This document shows, piece by piece, positions 1 through 6,475 of a stretch of 6,475 bases of DNA (position 1 is its first letter; each line of letters begins with the position of its first letter). This DNA is from Pseudomonadota bacterium (lineage in GTDB: Bacteria > Pseudomonadota > Gammaproteobacteria > Acidiferrobacterales > Acidiferrobacteraceae), in assembly GCA_021795255.1 (NCBI GenBank), contig JAJYPQ010000239.1:1-6475 (forward strand), written 5' to 3'. The notes beneath the pieces are model-generated. The model saw only the letters and a program-made list of their open reading frames with translations, was not told the origin of the DNA and ran no database searches. Made by a program: the position numbers and the translations under genes.

Positions 1-766
1 CCGGCGCCGGGAGGAGGCGCAGGCCCTCATCACCCGCGAGATCCCCCAACAGGCCGATCGTATCGTCATAAGGGACACATGGCCTGATACGAGCGCCTCA
101 GTCATCCTCGCCAATGAGTTGCTCGACGCCCTCCCGGCCGACCGCTTTTGTATCCATCAGGGGCGTGTCCATCCGCTTCTGGTGTGCATTGAAGGAGACG
201 CCTTCGGCTGGCGGGAAGACGCGGTCGATGTACGGCTGACAGAGGCGCTCGGCACGAGCGGCTGGCCCGAAGGCTACACATCGGAAATCTCGTCGCGGGG
301 CGGGCACTGGATCGGCGAGGCGGCCGAACATCTGGGCACAGGCGGGCTGCTGCTCATCATCGACTATGGCTTCCCAGCGCATGAGTTCTATCATCCGCAG
401 CGCCACGACGGCACGCTGATGTGCCACTTCCGCCACCGTGCGCACGGCGACCCGCTGGTGTTGCCGGGCCTGCAGGACATCACTGTCCATGTCGACTTCA
501 CGGCGATCGCCGAAGCGGGGCATGCCGCCGGGCTCATGCTCGCCGGCTACACGAATCAGGCGGCCTTCCTGCTGTCCCTTGGACTGGCGCCACGCGCTCA
601 CGCTAAGGCCCGCGCGCGCATGGAGGAAATCAATGCCATCAAGCGCCTGACGCTGCCGCACGAGATGGGAGAGCTCTTCAAGGTGATGGCATTCACGCGT
701 GGCCAAGCCCCGCCGCTTGCCGGGTTTCACTTGCTCGACCGCAGCCAGGCCCTTACCCGCCGCTGA
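1..766 (+). CDS. SAM-dependent methyltransferase, MidA/NDUFAF7 family (COG1565, Methyltransf_28), 5'-partial
   Basis: The reading frame is already open at the left edge (first full codon at base 2) and ends at TGA 764-766, giving 254 visible residues. The true start and the N-terminal SAM-binding glycine motif lie outside the window. Family members are usually about 350-400 residues, so roughly the last two-thirds is present. Diagnostic stretches in order: ANELLDALPADRF, LLLIIDYGFP, the EFYHPQR...GTLMC...HRAHGDP block, and GLQDITVHVDF, followed by GYTNQAAFLLSLGL near the C-terminus. These match the MidA/NDUFAF7 family well. The mitochondrial member NDUFAF7 methylates an arginine of a complex I subunit; the substrate of bacterial members is generally unassigned, so only the methyltransferase class is claimed. 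The TTG within the NELL motif (119-121) is an internal leucine, not a start. The gene is convergent with cbbO, with 7 bp between the stop codons. Confidence 0.93.
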   Translation, partial: RRREEAQALITREIPQQADRIVIRDTWPDTSASVILANELLDALPADRFCIHQGRVHPLLVCIEGDAFGWREDAVDVRLTEALGTSGWPEGYTSEISSRGGHWIGEAAEHLGTGGLLLIIDYGFPAHEFYHPQRHDGTLMCHFRHRAHGDPLVLPGLQDITVHVDFTAIAEAGHAAGLMLAGYTNQAAFLLSLGLAPRAHAKARARMEEINAIKRLTLPHEMGELFKVMAFTRGQAPPLAGFHLLDRSQALTRR

Positions 767-773
767 ATACGGC

Positions 774-3269
774 TTACCGGTTGCGCAGCCGCAAATAGAT
801 CTGCGGGAGGCGCGCGGGCAGATCGTCTAGGGCATCGATGACCAAGAAATGTCCGCGCCCAAAGATACGCTCGAGATAAGGAGCGCCGGCGACATCAAGC
901 GTGACACAGAAGACATGTATCCCTTGCTCGGCGGCCTCTTTCACAGCCATGCGCGTATCTTCATGAAGATAGCGTTCATCACCCCCGTCGTCGTAGTCCG
1001 CGGGGCGCCCGTCGGACAAAATCAAGAGCAGACGCCTGGCGCTCGCGGCCTCCCGAAATCGGACACAGGCATGGCGGACGGCAGCCCCCATGCGCGTCGC
1101 CAAGCGCCCGGAAAGGCCACCCAGAATTCCCTCGGTCTCGACGGTAAATGGCTGGGCAAAATCTTTGATGGGATAGTAACTCACCGCGTCACGGTACTTC
1201 GAGGCAAAACCGGCGATGGCATAGGCGTCCCCGACCTCCTCGAGACTCAAAGCAAACATCAAGAGCGCGGCCTTGAGGCGATCAACCACCCGACCCTCTC
1301 CATTGGCGGCCTGCTGCATGATGGATGTCGATAGATCCGCCAATAAGAGTACGCTCGTGTCCCGGGTACCAGGCCGCCGTTGGCGATAGATGGCAGGGGG
1401 CGGAAGGGCGCCAGCATGCCGATCTACGACGTATTCGACGGTCGCATCGAGATCGAGTTCCTCGCCGTCGTTTTGACGTCGCCTCGGGGTGGGTCGCTGC
1501 GGCTTCTCGGACTGGATGGCGCGGCGCAGGCGACGCAATACGCCACCATGCAGGGCCAAAAGGCTATGAGCGCACGCCAAATCGCTCTCGGCGAGCGGCC
1601 GCTCCACGATACGTGTCCAATCCCGACGATAGGCCTTTTCACGGTAATCCCACTCCGGATAGGGCAGTCCCGCGGCCAGGGCCCGAGGGCGGCGCGCGGC
1701 ATGGCTTGGTGCGGTAGGCTGCGGCCGCCCGACACCCACGCGTCCGCCTGAGCCGCTCGTGTCCTCGGGCGGAATCTCCATATCCGGATCGTGCCCGGCG
1801 CTCACCGGCGAGGGCTTCTTTTCCTGTCCATCGCCGGCGGGCGCGCCCTCCCCCTCCTCGGGCTCCGGCGACATCAGGCCGTCCCCCAGGACTCGAGGAT
1901 AGACGGGCCGCTGGTGGTTAGGCGAGCGCCCCGGCACATAGGCCGCCCCGCGTAAGGCCAAGGTGAGGGGTGGCAGATCGCAGTCCTTATACCAAGCCCG
2001 CGCACACCGCCACGAGGTGAGAAGATCGGCGTCCGGGGCCAAAAGCGCCCGCCATCGGGCCGTGAGTGGCGCGCGCCCGACTAACATCCGGAGACTCTCG
2101 ACCGCCACGTCGTAGTAAAGCCCGGCGGGATCGATTGGGCGCACGGTCGACAGCGCGAGCAGCCGCGGGACATGATTGGGCATGACGGCTTGAATGCGGC
2201 TATCGACGCGAAAGTCTTCACACAGATCAAACAGCAACTGAAACCGGACGAGGTCATCGCCAAAAAGGGCAAACAAGGGGCGCCAGGTGATCCGTTGATC
2301 GGAATCCAATGGCGGGTGGCTCATCCCGGCCTCCTGAAAAAGGCAAGCCAGGGCCTGGCCATCATAGGTGCCAAAACGCAAGTGCCCGGTGTTGTGTAAA
2401 ATCGAGGCGAGCGCCTCCTCGCGATCCGAGAAGGCCGCCGGGACAAAAAGCGTGCGTCCGTCCGTCTCCACGAAGGGCCGCTCCCCGAAACGCAGGCCCG
2501 CTCCCACAAGCGGCGGGGTAAGACCAAGCGCCGCGCGCGCAAAAAGCGTCAGGAACCGTTCATGGTCGCTGGTTCGAAAACCGGGCAAATCGGCGAGCAA
2601 GGCCTCCTCGCTCTCCGGCCCCTCGAGACGAAAGAATGCCTCCCCGCGCAGTCGTCCCGACTTCAAAATATCGGTGCCGCGTTTAAGCCATGGCAGAACC
2701 GCCTCTCGCCCTAACAAGGCCCGCACCTTAAGGGCCCCTGGCAGGGCCAAGCCCGGCGTAAGGCCGCGGTGGGCCGCAAGGTCGGATAGCGGCTCCAGCA
2801 ACTCCCAGGCCCCTACGAACCCGCGCCCAGCACTCAACTCCGACACCGGTGTGGCGAAAAATATTTCGCCACTTTCTCGGTGTTTTAAGCCCCAGGACAA
2901 GCCGATATCGCCCCAACGCCCGGCGTCCCTTGGGCCGAACTCGTGAACGGCCGCGGGGAACGCGGTTAAGTAGGCGGTCAACGCCTTCCATGAACCTCGA
3001 TAGGCCAAGAATCCGCGCGCCTGCTCGGTCCAGATCCCGACCTCGCCCGGGTCCTGGGCGAGGCCCACGCTTGCGCGTAAGAACGCCTTGCCGGCATCAC
3101 GATCATGCAAGAAGAGATCGCGTCCGGTTTCGGCCCAACGGGCGGTGATCGCAGCCCCGAAGGGTTCGATCGCGGGGAGGGCTACGCAGAGATCACGGTG
3201 GGCTACGAAACTGAGTTCCTGTAGCTCGTTATGTACGAGCGCAAGCTTAAGGCTGGCCTCGTCTCTCAT
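774..3269 (-). CDS. cbbO: CbbO, VWA-domain adaptor subunit of the CbbQO Rubisco activase
   Basis: An 831-residue protein that with CbbQ forms a MoxR AAA+/VWA complex. In characterised systems CbbO binds the CbbQ hexamer and docks on inhibited Rubisco through its metal-ion-dependent adhesion site. A long helical N-terminal region (about 1-460) carries an HNTGH motif at 292-296 and an acidic [10 protein letters not shown] block at 347-356. A charged, Pro/Gly-rich linker follows (about 464-530), then the conserved YPEWDY motif (537-542). The C-terminal VWA domain (about 635-831) has a complete MIDAS: DLSTS (D645, S647, S649), T725 in RLATR, and D753 in LSDG. The start is fixed by the ATGA overlap with the cbbQ stop, implying translational coupling; no strong Shine-Dalgarno is seen. 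Stop is TAA at 774-776. NorD is a close relative, but the partner ATPase is strongly CbbQ-like and no nitric oxide reductase gene is present. The protein is probably cytoplasmic, as no signal peptide or membrane segment is visible. Confidence 0.88.
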   Translation of the reverse strand: MRDEASLKLALVHNELQELSFVAHRDLCVALPAIEPFGAAITARWAETGRDLFLHDRDAGKAFLRASVGLAQDPGEVGIWTEQARGFLAYRGSWKALTAYLTAFPAAVHEFGPRDAGRWGDIGLSWGLKHRESGEIFFATPVSELSAGRGFVGAWELLEPLSDLAAHRGLTPGLALPGALKVRALLGREAVLPWLKRGTDILKSGRLRGEAFFRLEGPESEEALLADLPGFRTSDHERFLTLFARAALGLTPPLVGAGLRFGERPFVETDGRTLFVPAAFSDREEALASILHNTGHLRFGTYDGQALACLFQEAGMSHPPLDSDQRITWRPLFALFGDDLVRFQLLFDLCEDFRVDSRIQAVMPNHVPRLLALSTVRPIDPAGLYYDVAVESLRMLVGRAPLTARWRALLAPDADLLTSWRCARAWYKDCDLPPLTLALRGAAYVPGRSPNHQRPVYPRVLGDGLMSPEPEEGEGAPAGDGQEKKPSPVSAGHDPDMEIPPEDTSGSGGRVGVGRPQPTAPSHAARRPRALAAGLPYPEWDYREKAYRRDWTRIVERPLAESDLACAHSLLALHGGVLRRLRRAIQSEKPQRPTPRRRQNDGEELDLDATVEYVVDRHAGALPPPAIYRQRRPGTRDTSVLLLADLSTSIMQQAANGEGRVVDRLKAALLMFALSLEEVGDAYAIAGFASKYRDAVSYYPIKDFAQPFTVETEGILGGLSGRLATRMGAAVRHACVRFREAASARRLLLILSDGRPADYDDGGDERYLHEDTRMAVKEAAEQGIHVFCVTLDVAGAPYLERIFGRGHFLVIDALDDLPARLPQIYLRLRNR

Positions 3270-4114
3270 ACTGGCGCAAGATGGGCCTTTACGATCTCGC
3301 GCAGCGCGTCGGCAAGCTCCAGATCGTCGGTCAATGGGGCGACAAGTGCCGCCTCGCCGGCTTCCACGGGGTGCAGGCCGGCTGCGATCAAGGAGGCGGC
3401 GTAAACAAGCGAGCGCGTGGAGCTTGCCTCGTCAAGACCGTGATCCTTCAGACCGCGCGCTTGACCCGCGATCGCGACGAGACGGCGGGCGAGATCGGGG
3501 TCTATGCCCGGCACCTCGTTTTGCACGATACGCGCCTCCACCTCGGGGCTCGGATAGTGGAAGCTGATCGCCACGAAACGCTGCTTGGTCGAAGGCTTCA
3601 AATCCTTTAGCACGGTCTGGTATCCGGGGTTATAGGAGATGACGAGCAAGAAGTCCTCGTGCGCCTCTATCTCCAAACCGCGCTTCTCGATCGGGAGGCG
3701 GCGCCTATGGTCGGTCAGCGGATGAATGATCACGGTAGAATCCGTACGCGCTTCGACGATCTCGTCGAGATAACAGATGGCCCCGGCCTTCACAGCCCGG
3801 GTCAAGGGCCCGTCCTGCCAAACGGTCGACTCGCCTTCGAGCAGGAATCGGCCGACGAGGTCGGCGCTGGTCAAGTCCTCATGGCAGGAAACCGATACCA
3901 GCGGGCGGCTCAAGCGATGGGCCATGTATTCGAGGAAACGGGTTTTCCCACAGCCCGTGGGGCCCTTTAGCATAATAGGCAGACGACGGCGCCAGGCCGC
4001 TTCGAAGACCGCCACCTCGCTGCCCTGGGGTTCGTAGTAAGGTGAACCGTTAGCGTCTGGGGCCTGAACGATGTCGCGCTCCACCCCTCGTATCCGATCA
4101 ATAAAACTGCGCAT
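3266..4114 (-). CDS. cbbQ: CbbQ, MoxR-type AAA+ ATPase of the CbbQO Rubisco activase
   Basis: A 282-residue AAA+ protein of about the usual length for the family. In characterised chemoautotrophs CbbQ hexamers hydrolyse ATP and, with CbbO, free Rubisco of tight-binding sugar-phosphate inhibitors. Visible motifs: Walker A GPTGCGKT (51-58), the [13 protein letters not shown] block (77-89), Walker B ICYLDE (113-118), sensor 1 Asn in SYNPGYQ (N162), the arginine-finger candidate R179 in KQRF, and sensor 2 R234 in SSTRSLV. All catalytic residues are present. The [27 protein letters not shown] and [13 protein letters not shown] stretches are typical of CbbQ; NorQ is the nearest alternative. The ATG at 4114-4112 is preceded by GGGGGAAG at close spacing. 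The stop TGA (3268-3266) shares bases with the cbbO ATG. It lies 59 bp downstream of cca on the same strand with no visible terminator, so co-transcription is plausible. Confidence 0.92.
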   Translation of the reverse strand: MRSFIDRIRGVERDIVQAPDANGSPYYEPQGSEVAVFEAAWRRRLPIMLKGPTGCGKTRFLEYMAHRLSRPLVSVSCHEDLTSADLVGRFLLEGESTVWQDGPLTRAVKAGAICYLDEIVEARTDSTVIIHPLTDHRRRLPIEKRGLEIEAHEDFLLVISYNPGYQTVLKDLKPSTKQRFVAISFHYPSPEVEARIVQNEVPGIDPDLARRLVAIAGQARGLKDHGLDEASSTRSLVYAASLIAAGLHPVEAGEAALVAPLTDDLELADALREIVKAHLAPV

Positions 4115-4116
4115 AT

Positions 4117-4124
4117 CTTCCCCC
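4117..4124 (-). promoter_or_regulatory. Ribosome binding site for cbbQ
   Basis: On the - strand GGGGGAAG ends 2 bases before the cbbQ ATG, placing its purine core roughly 4-6 bases from the start. It is a degenerate Shine-Dalgarno and supports the ATG at 4114. The 59 bp between cca and cbbQ holds no clear hairpin plus T-run, and I could not identify a confident promoter in it. Confidence 0.55.
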
Positions 4125-4173
4125 GATTAAAAGCCCGTCATGATCGCATCCGCAGCGCCCGAAAGCCACGCGC

Positions 4174-5421
4174 CTACGAGGGTCGCTTTAGGCCTGCCAG
4201 GATGCGGAGGCGTTCGGCCTGGATGCGTTCCTGAATAGCGGGCCCGGCCAAGCCTTCGGCGGCAAAGGTGCGTCCCGACACAGCGCTTGTGGCAGAGAGG
4301 GCTGCGCGCAACCAATCGGCCTGGGGATAGGGCCTCTCCTCGTGACCGAGGCGGCCGCGCGCGTCGGCCTCGCAGGCCCCGACAAACTCCTCGAAGCGAT
4401 CCGGCCTGCGAAACCCGTCGACCGCCTCCAAGAGTCGTAATACCGTAGGGGGCCTTAACACAAAAACGGTATGGACAAGCAGATGGTGGCGGGCCACGAG
4501 ACGCGCGAGCAGCCGATACTCCGTGGGCGCGCGCAGGCGCTGACACAAGGCCTCGACCAGCGCTACCCCGCGCACCTCGTGGCCCTTGTGAGAGGGCCAC
4601 TCGTGAGGCGGGGTCTCGCCCTTCCCGAGATCGTGGACGAGCGCCGCGAACCGGGCTCGGGCCGGCAAGGCCAAAGCTTGCGCCGCCCGCAAGGTCAAAA
4701 GGATATGTTCGCCGGTATCGACCTCGGGGTGATGGCGCGGCGGCTGGGGTACGCCCCATAGCCTGTCGAGTTCGGGAAACGGGACCGCCAGGGCACCGCA
4801 GTCCCGCAAGACCTGAATGAAGAGCCAGGGATGCGGCTCGGCCAAAGCCCGATCGAGTTCGGTAAAGACCCGTTCCGGAACAAGGCTTGCGAGCTCCCCC
4901 GAGGCCACCATCCGACGCATGAGCGTCTTCGTTTCTTCGGCCACGGTAAACCCGAACCGGGCCGCGAACCGGGCCACCCTCAAGACCCGGACCGGGTCTT
5001 CCGCAAACGCCTCGCTCACATGACGCAAGAGCCCGGCCCGCAGATCCGAGAGGCCACCGTAGGGATCGATGAGTTCCCCCTCCTCCGAGCGGGCCATGGC
5101 ATTGATGGTCAAGTCCCGACGCCGCAGATCCTCGACCAAACTCACCGCGGGATCGGCATGGACCACGAAGCCGCGATAGCCGGGGGCGGTCTTGCGCTCG
5201 GTCCGCGCCAAGGCATACTCGCAATGCGTCTCTGGATGGAGAAAGACCGGGAAATCCGCCCCCACCCGCCGGAAACCGCGAGCCTCCATCTCTTGCGGGG
5301 TCGTGCCGACCACGACATAATCCCGGTCAGTAACGGGCCTGCCGAGCAGCTCATCGCGCACCGCGCCGCCTACGAGATAGATTTCCATATGCCCCGCGAG
5401 GTCCTCCGCCAAGGCCGTCAT
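4174..5421 (-). CDS. cca: Multifunctional CCA protein: tRNA nucleotidyltransferase with C-terminal HD domain
   Basis: Adds or repairs the 3'-CCA end of tRNAs in the cytoplasm from CTP and ATP without a nucleic acid template. It closely resembles the E. coli enzyme, whose HD domain adds phosphohydrolase activities. From the start at 5421 it has 415 residues: GGAVRD (18-23), the catalytic DRD carboxylates (D32, D34) before YVVVG, FPVFLHPETHCEYALARTER (57-76), RRDLTIN (101-107), the nucleotide-recognition EDPVRVLRVARFAAR block (141-155), and the HD motif in LVHDLGKG (H263, D264). Stop is TAG at 4174-4176. Two starts compete. ATG 5421 has an AGGAGG 11 bases upstream. ATG 5388 (404 residues, beginning MEIYLVGGAVRD) aligns with the E. 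coli N-terminus but its nearest GGAGG is 14 bases away. I chose 5421 on the ribosome site. It is head of a same-strand run with cbbQ and cbbO, and divergent from the lipoprotein gene. Confidence 0.96.
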   Translation of the reverse strand: MTALAEDLAGHMEIYLVGGAVRDELLGRPVTDRDYVVVGTTPQEMEARGFRRVGADFPVFLHPETHCEYALARTERKTAPGYRGFVVHADPAVSLVEDLRRRDLTINAMARSEEGELIDPYGGLSDLRAGLLRHVSEAFAEDPVRVLRVARFAARFGFTVAEETKTLMRRMVASGELASLVPERVFTELDRALAEPHPWLFIQVLRDCGALAVPFPELDRLWGVPQPPRHHPEVDTGEHILLTLRAAQALALPARARFAALVHDLGKGETPPHEWPSHKGHEVRGVALVEALCQRLRAPTEYRLLARLVARHHLLVHTVFVLRPPTVLRLLEAVDGFRRPDRFEEFVGACEADARGRLGHEERPYPQADWLRAALSATSAVSGRTFAAEGLAGPAIQERIQAERLRILAGLKRPS

Positions 5422-6475
5422 TGTATCCACTTCCTCCTGATTGTGCTCGCAGCGATCGGATCCTTGTCCGGCTGCGCCCTTCCCTACTATGCGCAAGCCA
5501 TACGCGGCCAACTCGCAATCATGAGTCGTGAAAAACCGATCACCGAGGTTCTGGCAGACCCTAGAACACCGGTGGCCGTTAAGGACCGTCTGCGCTACGT
5601 TCTACGCATTCGCCGCTTTGCCGAGCAAAGGCTCGGCCTTCCTCTGCACGGGAACTACCGCGACTATGTGCTTCTTCACCGCCCCTATGTGGTCTGGAAT
5701 GTGTTTGCAGCCCCGCCGCTCACTTTGACTCTAAAGCGTTGGTGCTTCCCGATCGCCGGCTGCGTCGCCTACCGCGGCTACTTTGCCAGGGTGCGGGCCT
5801 ATCGCTATGCCGCGCGCCTCAAGAAACGCGGCTATGACGTCTTTGTGGGGGGTGTCCCAGCGTACGCAACGCTCGGCTACCTCCACGACCCGGTACTCAG
5901 CAGTTTCCTAGACGAGTCGCGGCCACGTATCGCGCATACTATTTTTCATGAATTGGCCCACGACCTGCTCTATGTACAAAACGCGACTACGTTCGACGAA
6001 TCCTTCGCCGACACCGTGGCCGCGGTCGGCGTAAGACGCCTTCTCAGGGACGAGGGCACGCCCGTCGAGCAGGAGAACTATGCGCGCCAGAGCAAGCGGC
6101 GGGCACAGGTCACGGCGCTCATGCGTCAATGTCGTAGACGCCTTGGGCGACTCTACGCAAAAAGGGGTCTCCCGCGCGCGGAAAAACTGCGGGAAAAGCG
6201 GGCCATCCTTCGGGATCTCAAGATCGGCTTTGCGGGCCTCGTGCGACGCTGGCATGGGAATCACGGCTTTGCCGCGTTTTTCCATCTCCCGTTCAATAAT
6301 GCGGTACTCGGGGCTTATGCGAGTTATCATCGGCTAGTGCCGGCCTTTCGGCGCCTGCTGGCCCTGGAAAACGGAAATTTGGACGCATTTTATCGGGCCG
6401 TGCGTTGGTATGGACGACTGCCGACCGCACTCCGCGACCGGGCATTGCGTAGCCGTCGCGACCTAGTCAGCCGCC
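5389..6475 (+). CDS. Predicted aminopeptidase lipoprotein (COG4324 / Aminopep PF10023 family), 3'-partial
   Basis: A frame from ATG 5389 remains open to the right edge: 362 codons plus one base, with no stop. Related proteins are about 350-370 residues, so little is probably missing. A signal sequence (basic n-region, hydrophobic FLLIVLAAI at 15-23) ends in the lipobox LSGC, with Cys29 as the predicted lipidation site and Ala30 at +2. This suggests an envelope lipoprotein, possibly outer-membrane. Family blocks follow: GCVAYRGYF, VFVGGVPAYATLGYLHDPVL, and the zinc metallopeptidase signature HELAH (187-191) with a downstream Glu in FDESFA (E204) as third-ligand candidate. The peptidase role is inferred from family and motif; the substrate is unknown. 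The ATG is the only start that preserves the signal peptide, but its ribosome site is weak (GAGATAG region). Its 5' end overlaps or abuts cca head-to-head, so its promoter would have to lie within cca. Confidence 0.88.
   Translation, partial: MPREVLRQGRHCIHFLLIVLAAIGSLSGCALPYYAQAIRGQLAIMSREKPITEVLADPRTPVAVKDRLRYVLRIRRFAEQRLGLPLHGNYRDYVLLHRPYVVWNVFAAPPLTLTLKRWCFPIAGCVAYRGYFARVRAYRYAARLKKRGYDVFVGGVPAYATLGYLHDPVLSSFLDESRPRIAHTIFHELAHDLLYVQNATTFDESFADTVAAVGVRRLLRDEGTPVEQENYARQSKRRAQVTALMRQCRRRLGRLYAKRGLPRAEKLREKRAILRDLKIGFAGLVRRWHGNHGFAAFFHLPFNNAVLGAYASYHRLVPAFRRLLALENGNLDAFYRAVRWYGRLPTALRDRALRSRRDLVSR
5433..5438 (-). promoter_or_regulatory. Strong Shine-Dalgarno for cca (decides the start)
   Basis: A perfect AGGAGG on the - strand, followed by AA, lies 11 bases before the ATG at 5421-5419. 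It favours the longer Cca form over the ATG at 5388. On the opposite strand the same bases fall within the TTC CTC CTG codons (Phe-Leu-Leu) of the lipoprotein signal peptide, so the two genes share this sequence. Confidence 0.6.

Noticed and set aside
98..730. Open frame of 210 codons on the - strand opposite the methyltransferase
   Set aside because: It is antisense to a well-supported family protein, has no recognisable motif and no good ribosome site, and is explained by GC-rich codon use.
770..791. Possible bidirectional terminator between the methyltransferase and cbbO
   Set aside because: The stem is only 5 bp with a 12-base loop, has no T-run on either strand, and lies mostly inside cbbO codons.
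849..1334. Open frame of 161 codons on the + strand opposite the cbbO VWA domain
   Set aside because: It is antisense to the MIDAS-bearing domain, with no recognisable motifs and no support from context.
2368..2946. Open frame of 192 codons on the + strand opposite cbbO
   Set aside because: Its Ser/Arg/Pro/Lys-rich composition is typical of an antisense shadow; no domain is seen and it lies wholly within cbbO.
774..4114. Reading the AAA+/VWA pair as norQ-norD
   Set aside because: NorQ/NorD are related, but the ATPase carries the CbbQ-type [20 protein letters not shown] and [11 protein letters not shown] blocks almost intact, and no nitric oxide reductase gene is present. It stays as a minor alternative.
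4115..4173. Promoter or terminator in the cca-cbbQ gap
   Set aside because: No stable hairpin with T-run and no clear -35/-10 pair could be read; the gap is short and is compatible with an operon.
4127..5224. Long open frame of 365 codons on the - strand inside cca
   Set aside because: It is an alternate-frame shadow of cca in GC-rich DNA. Its translation is Arg/Gly/Pro-rich with no recognisable motif, while the overlapping cca frame has every expected catalytic block.
5908..6330. Open frame of 140 codons on the - strand opposite the lipoprotein
   Set aside because: It is antisense to the HELAH-containing frame, which is continuous and family-like; this one shows no motif.

Overview
The window comes from a GC-rich, densely packed bacterial chromosome. 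It reads as a gammaproteobacterial, probably chemolithoautotrophic, genome (sulfur or iron oxidisers such as Acidiferrobacter/Acidithiobacillus-like lineages would fit). That is an inference from two things: an E. coli-type CCA-adding enzyme with an HD domain, and a very typical CbbQ/CbbO Rubisco-activase pair. No 16S rRNA or other direct taxonomic marker is present.

Layout, left to right: (1) the 3' two-thirds of a MidA/NDUFAF7-type SAM-dependent methyltransferase on the + strand, entering from the left edge and stopping at 766; (2) only 7 bp away and convergent with it, cbbO (774-3269, - strand), a long von Willebrand factor A protein; (3) cbbQ (3266-4114, - strand), a MoxR-type AAA+ ATPase that overlaps cbbO by 4 bp (ATGA); (4) cca (4174-5421, - strand), the tRNA nucleotidyltransferase, 59 bp upstream of cbbQ on the same strand; (5) divergent from cca and overlapping or abutting its 5' end, a + strand lipoprotein of the predicted-aminopeptidase family (HELAH zinc motif), which stays open to the right edge of the window.

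The - strand genes cca, cbbQ and cbbO are head-to-tail with short or negative spacing and no visible terminator between them, so they could be one transcript. CbbQ and CbbO act together: a CbbQ hexamer supplies ATP-driven remodelling and CbbO supplies the MIDAS-bearing adaptor that docks on inhibited Rubisco. No Rubisco, carboxysome or other Calvin-cycle gene lies in the window, so this pair looks physically separate from its client, at least on this side. The other genes (methyltransferase, cca, lipoprotein aminopeptidase) are housekeeping or accessory genes with no obvious functional tie to carbon fixation.

There is no stretch of 300 bp without a gene; essentially everything is coding. I saw no tRNA, rRNA, insertion sequence, CRISPR array, long repeat or convincing terminator. 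I did not find a novel system. The points most worth a second look are the gene context of cbbQO and the head-to-head cca/aminopeptidase junction, where the start codons overlap or abut.
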